Assembly: GCF_001431665.1 (NCBI RefSeq) | Contig: NZ_LLXV01000053.1 | Span: 28,515-92,514, forward strand | Direction: 5' to 3' | Source: Stenotrophomonas beteli | GTDB taxonomy: Bacteria > Pseudomonadota > Gammaproteobacteria > Xanthomonadales > Xanthomonadaceae | Length of the DNA stretch: 64,000 nt | Shown: positions 27,001 through 34,869 of the stretch, piece by piece | How the letters are laid out: each line of letters starts with the position of its first letter | Numbering within the stretch: position 1 is the stretch's first letter | The notes under the pieces: generated by a model | Seen by the model: only the letters and a program-made list of their open reading frames with translations | Database searches by the model: none | What the model was told of the DNA's origin: nothing | Translations under genes and position numbers: made by a program

Positions 27001-27630
27001 TGGCGCGACGATGTACGCGACCTGGTCGGCAACGATCTGGGCGCGGTGGAGAAGATCTGGAGCGCCAACAGCGGTGGCGGCGGCGGCGAGAAGCGCTGGC
27101 GGCCGGAAGTGCAGACCGTGCTGGCCGGCCAGGTGGTCGGCGTGCGCCGCAAGGGCGAAAGCCAGATCTTCATCCAGCTGGAAGATGGTCGCGGCCGCGT
27201 CGAATGCAGTGCGTTCTCCGATGCGATGGCCGAGTTCGGCCACTTGATGACCAAGGACCGCATCCTGGTGGTCAAGGGCGGCCTGCGCGAGGACGAATTC
27301 AATGGTGGCTACGCACTGCGCATCCGCCAGTGCTGGGACTTCGATGAGGTCTGCGCCAACTACGCCACGCGGCTGTCGCTGCGCCTGGACCTGCGCCAGC
27401 AGCGCCCGGTCTGGGAACGCATCAATGCCCTGCTCGACCGCCATCGCCCGGGCCGCACGCCACTGCGCCTGGACCTGCTGCTGAAGGGCCCGCAGGGCGG
27501 CGTCGCCGGCATGCTCGATGTATCCGGGCAGAGCGCGGTACGCATCGACTCGAAGCTGATGGAGGCGCTGCGCGCCGACCCGGCCGTGCGCACGCTGAAG
27601 GTTCGCTACAGCCCGCCATGGGCCAGCTGA
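24043..27630 (+). CDS. dnaE: DNA polymerase III alpha subunit
   Basis: Replicative polymerase catalytic subunit. The 1195-residue protein (E. coli 1160) begins MSNSRFVHLHVHTEFSLADS with the PHP domain (about residues 1-290), then the C-family palm with PDFDIDF (D411 and D413 catalytic), GPGRGSGAGSLVAW, the finger region SLYRPGPMDLIPSF, tandem helix-hairpin-helix and an OB-fold (VLAGQVVGVRRKGESQIF, about residues 1025-1110). The frame is open 210 bp further upstream, but the PHP start fixes the ATG at 24043. The rnhB-dnaE-accA order is conserved, though a lipoprotein gene intervenes before accA. Confidence 0.98.
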   Translation: MSNSRFVHLHVHTEFSLADSTIRVPAKPDQADPKKAKQANLLSRSVELGLPALAVTDLNNLFALVKFYKAAEGVGIKPIAGADVLIAEEGQDPWRMTLLCRDREGYLSLSRLLTRAWMEGHRPEGGVAIHPDWLKAGNANLFALAGRQSLAGRLALDGKHELAEQQLADWQRVFGDGLHLELTRTGREGEETFNQFALMAAGQRGLPVVASNDVRFLSPSDFSAHEARVCISTGRVLDDPKRPREYSDQQYLKSAEEMCALFADIPDAIDNTLALAERCNIEMRLGTYFLPNYPVPDDETLDTWIQKMSRDGLEERLEKNPLAPGKTREEYFERLEFELNTIIKMGFPGYFLIVADFIQWGKNQGIPIGPGRGSGAGSLVAWALKITDLDPLPYNLLFERFLNPERVSMPDFDIDFCMDRRDEVIDYVARKYGRERVSQIITYGTMAAKAVVRDSGRVLGFPYGLVDGVSKLIPNILGIHLKDALGKGKEGPGSEMASPELIQRYETEDDVRDLIDLALQLEDLTRNAGKHAGGVVIGPEPLSEFCPLYAEHDENGLGKNPVTQFDKNDVEEVGLVKFDFLGLRTLTIIDWAVKAINKRHERAGIPPVDIAAIPLDDAPTYKDIFANGNTGAVFQFESSGMRRLLKDARPDRFEDLIALVSLYRPGPMDLIPSFNARKHGQEEIIYPDPRTEAILKDTYGIMVYQEQVMQMAQIVGGYSLGGADLLRRAMGKKVPAEMAKHREIFREGAAKGGVDGPKADEIFDLMEKFAGYGFNKSHAAAYALVSYQTAWLKRHYPAEFMAATLSSDLDNTDKVVGFLDEVRNLGLTVLPPKVNQSAFMFEAVTPDTIQYGLGAIKGVGQGACEAVVEERLKGGEFKDLLDFCTRVGSAKLNRRTLEAMINCGALDELGRNRASLMLQLPEVIKATDQMARERASGQNSLFGGPDPSAVSIQLDLPEAEEWPLLQRLNGERDTLGFYLSGHPFDPWRDDVRDLVGNDLGAVEKIWSANSGGGGGEKRWRPEVQTVLAGQVVGVRRKGESQIFIQLEDGRGRVECSAFSDAMAEFGHLMTKDRILVVKGGLREDEFNGGYALRIRQCWDFDEVCANYATRLSLRLDLRQQRPVWERINALLDRHRPGRTPLRLDLLLKGPQGGVAGMLDVSGQSAVRIDSKLMEALRADPAVRTLKVRYSPPWAS

Positions 27631-27695
27631 CGTTGGCTCCGTGGTTTTGTCGCCCCCCCCTGTTTTCCCGTTTCCTGTATCAAGGACGATTGCCG

Positions 27696-28565
27696 ATGAA
27701 GACCCTGCTGTTCCCGTTCGCTGCCGCTCTGGCCCTGGCCGCCTGCTCGCCCTCGAAGGTCGAGTTCCAGATCGACAATCCGACCGACACGCCGCTGGCC
27801 CTGAGCATCGATGGCAAGGACCTGCCGGTCGCCGCGCAGGGCTCGCGCCCGGTTTCGCTGGCTGTGGGCGAGCATCGCCTGCACACCGACAAGCTCGGCG
27901 ACGTGCGCTTCATCGTCTACGTCGATGGCCGCGGCGGCCTGATCAACCCGACCCTGAGCGAGTACGTGATCGCTCGCGAGGTCTATGTCACCGACGAGAG
28001 CAAGCTGAAGAACTTCGGCACCGGCAAGGCCGGCATCGAGCTGGGCGGCGTCGACTTCGAGGGCCCGTTCGAGAAGAGCCACGAACTGTTCATCGACAAG
28101 GCTTGGACCTACGGCGTGCGCGAACCCTTCCCGAAGGAAAAAGTGGTGGCCCACGTCGACGCCAGCGGCGGCCAGATCGTGGCCAAGGTGTTCACCGCGC
28201 CGGACTTCATCGCTTACGTGGAAGAAGGCATGGGCGAGCCCGGCGCGTTCAAGCGCGAGCAGCCGGCCGGCTACGTGGCCCCGGCGTTCAGCCTGGAACC
28301 GGCCCCGGCCAGCCTGCCGGCGCTGGTGCCGGCCTTCGAGGCGCATGCCGCGCCGCTGCGTGAGGTCTATGCGCGCTGGCTGAAGGCCACCACCGCCGAT
28401 GAACAGAAGGCCCTGCGCAAGCAGGACTTCGCCGCGCAGATGGCCTTCACCTCGGCCACCGCCAGCCTGGGCAGCGGGCTGGGCCGTGAGGCCAACGAGG
28501 CCTACAACGACTTCGTTTCCCAGCGCAGCCAGTTGATGGGCCGCAGCGCCCTGGTGGTGCCCTGA
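27696..28565 (+). CDS. Predicted lipoprotein of unknown function
   Basis: The 289-residue product has a clear lipoprotein signal (MKTLLFPFAAALALAAC, cysteine at 17) followed by SPSKVEFQIDNPTDTPLALS, which reads as a beta-sandwich segment. A second half (about residues 200-289) is helical and Ala-rich. It should be anchored in the envelope. I do not recognise a characterised family. AAGGACG precedes the ATG. It lies 65 bp after dnaE, and an eight-C tract (27653-27660) is in the gap. It may be cotranscribed with dnaE. Confidence 0.75.
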   Translation: MKTLLFPFAAALALAACSPSKVEFQIDNPTDTPLALSIDGKDLPVAAQGSRPVSLAVGEHRLHTDKLGDVRFIVYVDGRGGLINPTLSEYVIAREVYVTDESKLKNFGTGKAGIELGGVDFEGPFEKSHELFIDKAWTYGVREPFPKEKVVAHVDASGGQIVAKVFTAPDFIAYVEEGMGEPGAFKREQPAGYVAPAFSLEPAPASLPALVPAFEAHAAPLREVYARWLKATTADEQKALRKQDFAAQMAFTSATASLGSGLGREANEAYNDFVSQRSQLMGRSALVVP

Positions 28566-28644
28566 GCTGACTGGCGCGCCCTGCCCGGCTGCGCTACCGT
28601 CGCCTTCCAGACGAAGGCGTACGGGTGGTTTGCACGCATTCGGC

Positions 28645-28650
28645 TAGAAT
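28645..28650 (+). promoter_or_regulatory. -10 element of accA
   Basis: TAGAAT lies 28 bp before the accA ATG, resembling the pyrH -10. No correctly spaced -35 box is visible. Confidence 0.45.
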
Positions 28651-28678
28651 TCCCCCCTTCTTTACACGACGGCTTCCG

Positions 28679-29638
28679 ATGAATCCGAACTACCTCGACT
28701 TCGAGCAACCCATCGCCGACCTGGAAGCCAAGATCCAGGAGCTGCGCAACGCCAGCGCCGGGCCGGCGGTCAATGTCGAGGCGGAAGTGCACGCGCTGCA
28801 GGACAAGCTGCGCGTGCGCACCGCACAGATCTTCCGCAACCTGACCTCCTGGCAGGTACTGCAGCTGGCCCGTCACCCGTCGCGCCCGTATACCGCCGAC
28901 TACATCCGCATCATCTGCGATGAGTTCCAGGAGCTGGCCGGCGACCGCGCCTTCGCCGACGACAAGGCCATCATGGGCGGCCTGGCCCGCATCAACGGCC
29001 GCGCGGTGATGGTGATCGGCCACCAGAAGGGCCGTGACACCAAGGAAAAGATCAAGCGCAACTTCGGCATGCCCAAGCCAGAGGGCTACCGCAAGGCCCT
29101 GCGCCTGATGAAGATGGCCGAGCGCTTCGGCCTGCCGGTGCTGACCCTGATCGACACCGCCGGCGCATGGCCGGGCATCGACGCCGAATCGCGCGGCCAG
29201 TCCGAAGCGATCGCACGCAACCTGATCGAGATGGCCGAACTGAAGGTGCCGATCATCTGCACCGTGATCGGTGAAGGTGGCTCCGGCGGCGCGCTGGCGC
29301 TGGGCGTGGGCGACCGCACCGTGATGCTGGAATACGCGGTGTACTCGACCATCACCCCGGAAGGCTGCGCCTCGATCCTGTGGAAGGACGCGGGCAAGGC
29401 CAAGGATGCCGCCGAGCAGCTGGGCCTGACCGCGCCGCGCCTGAAGGGCCTGGGCCTGGTCGACAAGGTCGTGCGCGAGCCGACCGGTGGCGCCCACCGC
29501 AACCCGACCCAGATGGCCAAGCGCCTGAAGGCGGTGCTGCTGAACGAACTGGACGCGCTGGACAAGCTGTCCACCGAGCAGCTGCTGGAACAGCGCTACA
29601 CGCGCCTGCGCAGCTACGGCACCTACGAAGCAGCCTGA
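28679..29638 (+). CDS. accA: Acetyl-CoA carboxylase carboxyltransferase alpha subunit
   Basis: With AccD it transfers carboxyl from biotin to acetyl-CoA to form malonyl-CoA, the first step of fatty acid synthesis. The 319-residue protein (E. coli 319) starts [19 protein letters not shown] and contains the crotonase-fold signatures [22 protein letters not shown] and [15 protein letters not shown]. It is followed by an inverted SMAG dimer rather than tilS. Confidence 0.98.
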   Translation: MNPNYLDFEQPIADLEAKIQELRNASAGPAVNVEAEVHALQDKLRVRTAQIFRNLTSWQVLQLARHPSRPYTADYIRIICDEFQELAGDRAFADDKAIMGGLARINGRAVMVIGHQKGRDTKEKIKRNFGMPKPEGYRKALRLMKMAERFGLPVLTLIDTAGAWPGIDAESRGQSEAIARNLIEMAELKVPIICTVIGEGGSGGALALGVGDRTVMLEYAVYSTITPEGCASILWKDAGKAKDAAEQLGLTAPRLKGLGLVDKVVREPTGGAHRNPTQMAKRLKAVLLNELDALDKLSTEQLLEQRYTRLRSYGTYEAA

Positions 29639-29657
29639 TCGGCCGCGCTGCCTTTCT

Positions 29658-29718
29658 GTAGAGTCGATCCATGCTCGACTGCTGTTGATCGAAGCAGTCG
29701 AGCATGGCTCGACTCTAC
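29658..29718. repeat. SMAG-type inverted dimer
   Basis: GTAGAGTCGATCCATGCTCG begins copy one (29658-29680); the inverse copy ends in CTCTAC (29696-29718), with a 15-nt spacer. It fills the convergent gap between accA and the HemJ-like gene, so it could serve as a bidirectional terminator or mRNA stabiliser. Confidence 0.88.
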
Positions 29719-29758
29719 AAGGGCCCCGCCACGCATGACGTGGAATCTACCGGGCATG

Positions 29759-30214
29759 TCAGAACGGCTTGGCCAGCACCAGCCACACGATCGGAATAAA
29801 GGCCAGCAGCGGAATCTCGTTGATCCAGCGCAGCGCGCGCGACGACGGCAGCGCCCTGCCCTTGGCCACGCCCTTGAGCAGGCGCCCGATCCAGCCGAAA
29901 TACACCAGCAGCAGCACCACCAGGCCCAGCTTGGCATGCAGCCAGCCAGCGCCGCCCGGCGCGACCATGGTCGGGAAATCCGGGATGACCCTGTAGCCCA
30001 GCCACAGCACCAGGCCGAGCAGGAACGCCAGGCCGAACATTGAATGGCCGAACCGGTACAGGCGCAGGCCCATCAGCTGCAGGCGCTCGGTCACGGCGGG
30101 CTGGCCGGCGGTTTCGGCCAGGTTGACCAGGATGCGCGGCAGGTAGAACACCGTGGCCATCCACGCCACCACGAACACAATGTGGAAGGTCTTCACCCAG
30201 TAGTAGCTCTGCAT
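29759..30214 (-). CDS. HemJ/CopD-family membrane protein
   Basis: A 151-residue protein with four hydrophobic segments. The N terminus YYWVKTFHIVFVVAWMATVF followed by YLPRIL matches HemJ (oxygen-independent protoporphyrinogen oxidase, UPF0093), a CopD-related family acting in haem synthesis at the inner membrane. The usual YLPRLFVYH is here YLPRILVN, so the second histidine of that motif is absent, and function is not certain. GGAG lies eight bases before the ATG at 30214; the frame continues upstream without a plausible start. It diverges from the methyltransferase gene. Confidence 0.7.
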   Translation of the reverse strand: MQSYYWVKTFHIVFVVAWMATVFYLPRILVNLAETAGQPAVTERLQLMGLRLYRFGHSMFGLAFLLGLVLWLGYRVIPDFPTMVAPGGAGWLHAKLGLVVLLLVYFGWIGRLLKGVAKGRALPSSRALRWINEIPLLAFIPIVWLVLAKPF

Positions 30215-30362
30215 GCGCTCGCTCCAGCGGCTGGCGTAGATGGGCGGCCATTCTCGCACGCGGCGATCACCGCGCCCCATGTACCGCCGCCGCGACACAT
30301 CGACGCATGGCGCGCCGCAACACCGTACGATAGGCGCCGTTTCCCGGACCCCGCCCTGCACC

Positions 30363-30953
30363 ATGGACAAGACCTACGACGCCGCCTACTTCCAGCGCTG
30401 GTACCGCCGTGCCGACATCGGCGGCAGCGCCCGCCTGGCACGCAAGGTCGCCCTGGCCGTGGCCAGCGCCGAGTACTACCTGGAGCGGCCGATCCGCAGC
30501 GTGCTGGACATCGGCTGCGGCGAAGGCGCCTGGCGCGCGCCGTTGCTGAAACTGCGTCCAAAGGTCGAATACCTGGGCTTTGACAGCAGCGAGTACGCTG
30601 TGCGCCGCTACGGCCGCACCCGCAACCTGCACATGGCCCGCTTCGGCGACTTCGCCTGGCTGCGGCCCTGCGCCCCGGTCGACCTGCTGGTGTGCTCGGA
30701 CGTGATGCACTACGTGCCCAGCCGCGAGCTGCGCGCCGGACTGGCCGGCGTGGCCGAGCTGACCGGCGGCGTGGCCTTCCTGGAGACCTTCGCCGCCGAG
30801 GACGCGTTCGACGGCGACCACGAGGGCTTCCAGGCCCGGCCCGCCCGCTGGTACCGGCGGGAGCTGGCCCGGCACGGCCTGCAGGCGGCGGGGTCGCACT
30901 GCTGGCTCGGCCCCGCCCTGGCAGGCGATGCCGCCGCGCTGGAGCGGATGTGA
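30363..30953 (+). CDS. Class I SAM-dependent methyltransferase
   Basis: The 196-residue soluble protein has motif I (VLDIGCGEGAW, about residues 42-52), the acidic residue after the second strand (YLGFDSSEYA) and DLLVCSDVMHYV. The substrate is unknown. It is a compact Rossmann methyltransferase with no obvious extra domain. The stop codon is part of a 14-bp palindrome that precedes phaZ. Confidence 0.8.
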   Translation: MDKTYDAAYFQRWYRRADIGGSARLARKVALAVASAEYYLERPIRSVLDIGCGEGAWRAPLLKLRPKVEYLGFDSSEYAVRRYGRTRNLHMARFGDFAWLRPCAPVDLLVCSDVMHYVPSRELRAGLAGVAELTGGVAFLETFAAEDAFDGDHEGFQARPARWYRRELARHGLQAAGSHCWLGPALAGDAAALERM

Positions 30954-30964
30954 ATCCGGATTCA
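30951..30964. promoter_or_regulatory. 14-bp perfect palindrome upstream of phaZ
   Basis: TGAATCCGGATTCA is fully self-complementary. It includes the methyltransferase stop codon and lies in a short AT-rich region 83 bp before the phaZ ATG. Nearby ACATAT occurs twice (around 31019-31036). It is a candidate operator for phaZ; no regulator gene is adjacent. Confidence 0.4.
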
Positions 30965-31046
30965 TTATTTTCAGCCGACTTAACCTGCGGGACCCCCGGA
31001 TGGGATATGCTGCGCGGCAACATATGACCATACATATTCGGTCGTC

Positions 31047-32354
31047 ATGCTCTATCAACTGCACGAACTGACCCGCAACCTGCTCGCCCCCTGGGTGCAC
31101 CAGGCCCAGGCCAACGCCAAGTTCTTCGCCAACCCGGGCCACTGGTGGTCGCAGATGCCGGGTGCCGATCGCCTGGCCGCGGTCAACGAGCTGTTCCATC
31201 GCATCGGCAAGGATTACGAGAAGCCCGAGTGGGGCATCAACGAAATCGACGTCGATGGCGAGCGCGTGCCGATCGTGGTGCACGAGGAAGTGAGCAAGCC
31301 GTTCTGCAGGCTGCTGCGCTTCAAGCGCCACAGCAACGAAGCCGACCAGCTGCACACCATGCTCAACCAGCCGTTCGTGCTGGTGGTGGCGCCGCTGTCC
31401 GGCCACCACGCCACGCTGCTGCGCGATACCGTGCGCACCCTGCTGCGCGACCACCGCGTGTACGTCACCGACTGGGTGGACGCGCGCATGGTGCCGGCCA
31501 GTGAAGGCGAGTTCGGCCTGGATGACTACATCGCCTACATCCAGGAATTCATCCGCCATCTGGGCGTCGAACGCCTGCACGTGGTCAGCGTGTGCCAGCC
31601 GACCGTGCCGGTGCTGGCTGCGGTTTCACTGATGGCCAGCCGTGGCGAGCCGACGCCGCGCACGCTGGTGATGATGGGTGGCCCGATCGATGCGCGCTGC
31701 AGCCCCACCGCAGTGAACAACCTGGCCACGCAGAACCCGCTGTCGTGGTTCGAGAACAACGTCATCCACACCGTTCCGCCGAGCTATCCCGGCGCCGGCC
31801 GCCGCGTGTATCCCGGCTTCCTGCAGCACGCCGGCTTCCTGTCGATGAACCCGAGCCGCCACTTCAGCTCGCACTGGGATTTCTACACCGATCTGGTCAA
31901 GGGCGACCTGGAAGACGCCGACGCGCATCGTCGTTTCTACGACGAGTACAACGCGGTGCTGGACATGCCGGCCAAGTACTACCTGGACACCATCCGCGTG
32001 GTGTTCCAGGACTTCCTGCTGCCGCGCGGCGAGTGGGTGGTCAACGGCGAGAAGGTCGATCCGTCGGCGATCCGCGATACCGCGCTGCTGAGCATCGAAG
32101 GCGAGCTGGACGACATCGCCGGCCTTGGCCAGACCGAAGCGGCGCAGGCGCTGTGCACCGGCATTGCTGCTGACCGGCGCGAGCATTTCATCGTCGAAGG
32201 TGCAGGCCACTACGGCATCTTCAGCGGCCGCCGCTGGCGCGAAGTGGTGTACCCGAAGGTTCGCGACTTCTTCGCCGCGCACGCCGAAGCCCCGGCCGCC
32301 AAGGCCACGAAGAAGAAGAGCAACGTCACCCCGTTGCGGCGGAAGGCGGGCTGA
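31047..32354 (+). CDS. phaZ: Intracellular poly(3-hydroxybutyrate) depolymerase PhaZ
   Basis: Predicted cytoplasmic enzyme that mobilises PHB granules. The 435-residue alpha/beta-hydrolase starts MLYQLHELTRNLLAPWVHQA. Instead of a serine lipase box it has VSVCQPTVPV with C183 as nucleophile; D355 (GELDDIAG) and H388 (GAGHYGIF) complete the triad, at the positions I recall for Cupriavidus necator PhaZa1. The C terminus is Lys/Ala-rich. No phaC or phaB is in the window, so the polymer cycle cannot be confirmed from this region. A large hairpin follows the stop. Confidence 0.87.
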   Translation: MLYQLHELTRNLLAPWVHQAQANAKFFANPGHWWSQMPGADRLAAVNELFHRIGKDYEKPEWGINEIDVDGERVPIVVHEEVSKPFCRLLRFKRHSNEADQLHTMLNQPFVLVVAPLSGHHATLLRDTVRTLLRDHRVYVTDWVDARMVPASEGEFGLDDYIAYIQEFIRHLGVERLHVVSVCQPTVPVLAAVSLMASRGEPTPRTLVMMGGPIDARCSPTAVNNLATQNPLSWFENNVIHTVPPSYPGAGRRVYPGFLQHAGFLSMNPSRHFSSHWDFYTDLVKGDLEDADAHRRFYDEYNAVLDMPAKYYLDTIRVVFQDFLLPRGEWVVNGEKVDPSAIRDTALLSIEGELDDIAGLGQTEAAQALCTGIAADRREHFIVEGAGHYGIFSGRRWREVVYPKVRDFFAAHAEAPAAKATKKKSNVTPLRRKAG

Positions 32355-32360
32355 TTCCCG

Positions 32361-32460
32361 GCAGGGGCCGGATCCCTTTCCAACGGAAAGGGCTCTGGCC
32401 CCAGCATGATGGGATCCGGGGCCAGAGCCCTGTTCTGCGAACAGGGATCCGACCCCTGGC
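32361..32460. repeat. Inverted dimer of a GGGGCCAGAGCCC hairpin repeat
   Basis: Two arms of about 42 bp (32361-32402 and 32418-32460) are imperfect inverted copies, and each itself folds (CCCTTTCC/GGAAAGGG, CCTGTTC/GAACAGG). A single copy of the same family is at 43552-43590. It occupies the whole convergent gap between phaZ and the sensor gene and is a likely bidirectional terminator. Confidence 0.85.
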
Positions 32461-32463
32461 CTG

Positions 32464-33453
32464 TTACAACCGCACCAGCAGGTTCTTGGCGATCAACCCA
32501 TGCAGCCTGCCGATGCCACGCGCCAGGTGCATCGTCAGCACCAGCAGCAGCGCGCCCACGGCCGCCACCACGATCGCCACCAGCGGCGAGGCCGCCATCG
32601 GCAGCACATTCACGTCGTTGATGTACACGCCCGGGATGTCGCCACTGAAGATCGCCGCGACCGGCGCCCAGATCAGGCTCAGCGACAGCGACAGCAGCGT
32701 CACCGCGATGGTGAAGTAGATGATGCCCAGCGGCAGCATCAGCACGAAGTACAGCAGGGTCAGCCAGGTGCGGCCGTCGGTGAACATGTCACCGATGCGC
32801 TGCAGCCACGTGCGGCTGCGGTCGGTGTAACGCGGACGACGCGGCATGCGTTCGCCCAGCAACGCTTCCACCAGCCGCCCTTCCAGCAGCGCCAGCCCGC
32901 GCACCGAGCCGAAGAACAGCACGGTCAGCGGAATGCCGACGATCAGGATCAACAGGCCGAGCGAGAGCGACAGGCCGGTCACCACCCAGGTGAAGAAGAA
33001 GATGCCGGTGGCCAGCGACAGCAGCATGTAGAACAGCGCGCCGTAGGTATGCGGATCGGTCACCACGCCGAAGAAACGCGCCAGCAGCGAACGCGGCGCC
33101 GGCGCCGGCGGCGGCGCCGCCGGTTCGACGCCACTGGCTTCGGCCGCCGCACGCAGCACCGGCGCGGTATCCGCGCGCGGCGTACGCAGCGCGCGGTTCA
33201 CCGTCACTTCGGTCTCGCGGTAGATGTCGGCCACTTCGTCCGGCGCGCCATAGCTGCCGGCAACATCGGCGATCACCTCGGCCTCGCTGCGGCCGGGCTG
33301 CGCCGCCAGCTCCGAACGCAGGTATTCCTCGGCGTCATACAGCGCGTCCTGCACCATCGCCGGATCGGCGCCTTCCAGCGCCGCGCGCAGCTGCGCCAGG
33401 TACTGCGGGATGGTCGTGGGCAGGGCTCGGCCTGCCAGGCTCGGGTCGTTCAT
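32464..33453 (-). CDS. HAAS-domain and putative sensor-domain membrane protein
   Basis: The 329-residue protein has an N-terminal HAAS-like helical domain (QYLAQLRAALEGADPAMVQD ... EEYLRSELAAQP, about residues 15-85), a Pro/Ala linker, then four hydrophobic segments in two pairs (about 145-195, 250-290) and a last pair near the C terminus. The membrane part resembles the putative-sensor family found next to PadR regulators. The ATG at 33453 overlaps the padR stop (ATGA). Its ligand and output are unknown; no kinase domain is present. Confidence 0.72.
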   Translation of the reverse strand: MNDPSLAGRALPTTIPQYLAQLRAALEGADPAMVQDALYDAEEYLRSELAAQPGRSEAEVIADVAGSYGAPDEVADIYRETEVTVNRALRTPRADTAPVLRAAAEASGVEPAAPPPAPAPRSLLARFFGVVTDPHTYGALFYMLLSLATGIFFFTWVVTGLSLSLGLLILIVGIPLTVLFFGSVRGLALLEGRLVEALLGERMPRRPRYTDRSRTWLQRIGDMFTDGRTWLTLLYFVLMLPLGIIYFTIAVTLLSLSLSLIWAPVAAIFSGDIPGVYINDVNVLPMAASPLVAIVVAAVGALLLVLTMHLARGIGRLHGLIAKNLLVRL

Positions 33454-33815
33454 TGCGGTACCCCCTCCAACACGGAATCGACGGAATCGCGGGTGGCCTG
33501 CCAGGCCTGGCGCCACTGCGCCAGCACCTCGCGGCCACGTTCATTGATGCGGTAGTAGCGTCGCGGCGGCCCGCTGCTGGACGGCTCCACATGGCTTTCC
33601 AGCAGCCCGGCGCCCTCCAGGTTGCGCAACACCGGGTACAGCGCGCTCTGCTTGCCGCTCAGCACGCCCTCGCCCACCCGCTCCAGCTCCTTGGCAATGA
33701 GGTAGCCGTACAGCGGCTCCCCGGCTCGGGCCAGCACCGCCAGCAGGGCCAGCGACACCGTCCCGGCGCTGAGTTCCTTCTGGAACTTCTTCAGGTGGAC
33801 ATCGTCCTCGGACAT
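33450..33815 (-). CDS. PadR-family transcriptional regulator
   Basis: The 121-residue DNA-binding protein has the PadR winged-helix signatures PLYGYLIAKELERV, LYPVLRNLEGAGLLES and RRYYRINERGREVLAQW. PadR proteins usually repress a neighbouring gene and themselves. GGAGG precedes the ATG and the stop overlaps the sensor gene, so the two form one unit. A candidate operator lies at 33827-33851. Confidence 0.88.
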   Translation of the reverse strand: MSEDDVHLKKFQKELSAGTVSLALLAVLARAGEPLYGYLIAKELERVGEGVLSGKQSALYPVLRNLEGAGLLESHVEPSSSGPPRRYYRINERGREVLAQWRQAWQATRDSVDSVLEGVPQ

Positions 33816-33826
33816 GACCGGGCCTC

Positions 33827-33851
33827 CACTACGTTTAAGTCCACAGTAGTG
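33827..33851. promoter_or_regulatory. Candidate PadR operator
   Basis: CACTAC (33827-33832) and GTAGTG (33846-33851) are inverted copies separated by 13 bp, directly upstream of the padR start. The position suits autorepression. Confidence 0.4.
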
Positions 33852-33951
33852 CGAACTTCGGTATAGCGAATGTGTCGTTAGTCACTCTGCCGGTTGGCGC
33901 GGCTGCGCGGCTCACGCAGAATCGAAGCCTCGTTCATGTTCCGGGGTTCCC

Positions 33952-34854
33952 ATGCCGCACCGCCGTTGCCTTGCCCTGACCGCCCTCGCCCTGTCCTGCC
34001 TGCTGCCCGCCCTCGCCAGCGCGGCCACGCCCTACCGCAGCCCGCAGCAGATCCTCGACGCCTCGGCGGCCAGCGACTGGCGCACCCCGGACCCGGCCAA
34101 CCTGCTGTACATGGACCTGCCGGCCGGTCGGGTCATCATCGAGCTGGCACCGCAGTTCGCCCCGCGCCATGTCGCCAATATCCAGACCTTCGCCCACGAG
34201 CATTTCTGGGACGGCACCAGCATCTACCGCTCGCAGGACAACTTCGTGGTGCAGTTCGGCGATGCCGACGCCGATGACGCAGCCAAGGCCAAGCCGTTCG
34301 GCAGTGCCGCGCGCAAGCTGCCGGCCGAGTTCGAACGCGCCAGCGCCGGCCTGAAGGTCAGCGTGCTGCCGGATCGCGATGGCTGGGCCGCGCAGACCGG
34401 TTTCGTCGACGGCTTCCCGGTCGGCCAGGACCCGCGAGCCGGCAAGGCCTGGCTGGCGCACTGCTACGGCATGCTGGGCGCGGGCCGCAGCAACGATGAG
34501 GACAGCAGCATCGGCGCCGAACTGTACGTGGTGACCGGGCAGTCGCCGCGCCAGCTGGACCGCAACATCACCCTGGTCGGCCGCGTACTGAAGGGCATGG
34601 AACTGCTCAGCGCAACGCCGCGCGGCCCGGCGCCGATGGGCTTCTACACCGACCCGAAGCTGCGTACGCCGATCGTATCGATCCGCCGCGCCAGCGACGT
34701 ACCGGCGGCCGAGCGCACGCCGATCCAGGTACTGCGTACCGACTCGAAGACCTTCGCCGATACGGTGGAGGCACGGCGCAATCGCGTGGATGATTTCTAC
34801 AAGCGCCCGGCGGGGCATATCGATCTTTGCAATATTCCGGTGCCGGTGAAGTAA
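33952..34854 (+). CDS. Exported cyclophilin-type peptidyl-prolyl isomerase
   Basis: The 300-residue protein has a signal peptide ([24 protein letters not shown]) and a cyclophilin domain (about residues 50-245): [39 protein letters not shown] and the later [16 protein letters not shown]. It probably assists proline isomerisation of periplasmic proteins. The domain is expanded relative to PpiA by insertions around residues 105-160. The C-terminal 50 residues are outside the domain. A long inverted repeat begins 16 bp after the stop. Confidence 0.85.
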   Translation: MPHRRCLALTALALSCLLPALASAATPYRSPQQILDASAASDWRTPDPANLLYMDLPAGRVIIELAPQFAPRHVANIQTFAHEHFWDGTSIYRSQDNFVVQFGDADADDAAKAKPFGSAARKLPAEFERASAGLKVSVLPDRDGWAAQTGFVDGFPVGQDPRAGKAWLAHCYGMLGAGRSNDEDSSIGAELYVVTGQSPRQLDRNITLVGRVLKGMELLSATPRGPAPMGFYTDPKLRTPIVSIRRASDVPAAERTPIQVLRTDSKTFADTVEARRNRVDDFYKRPAGHIDLCNIPVPVK

Positions 34855-34869
34855 CGCCGTCGCGGGTTC

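Noticed and set aside
23819..29718. CRISPR-like array from repeated palindromes
   Set aside because: The copies are far apart, differ in sequence and form inverted pairs; there is no regular spacing and no cas gene.
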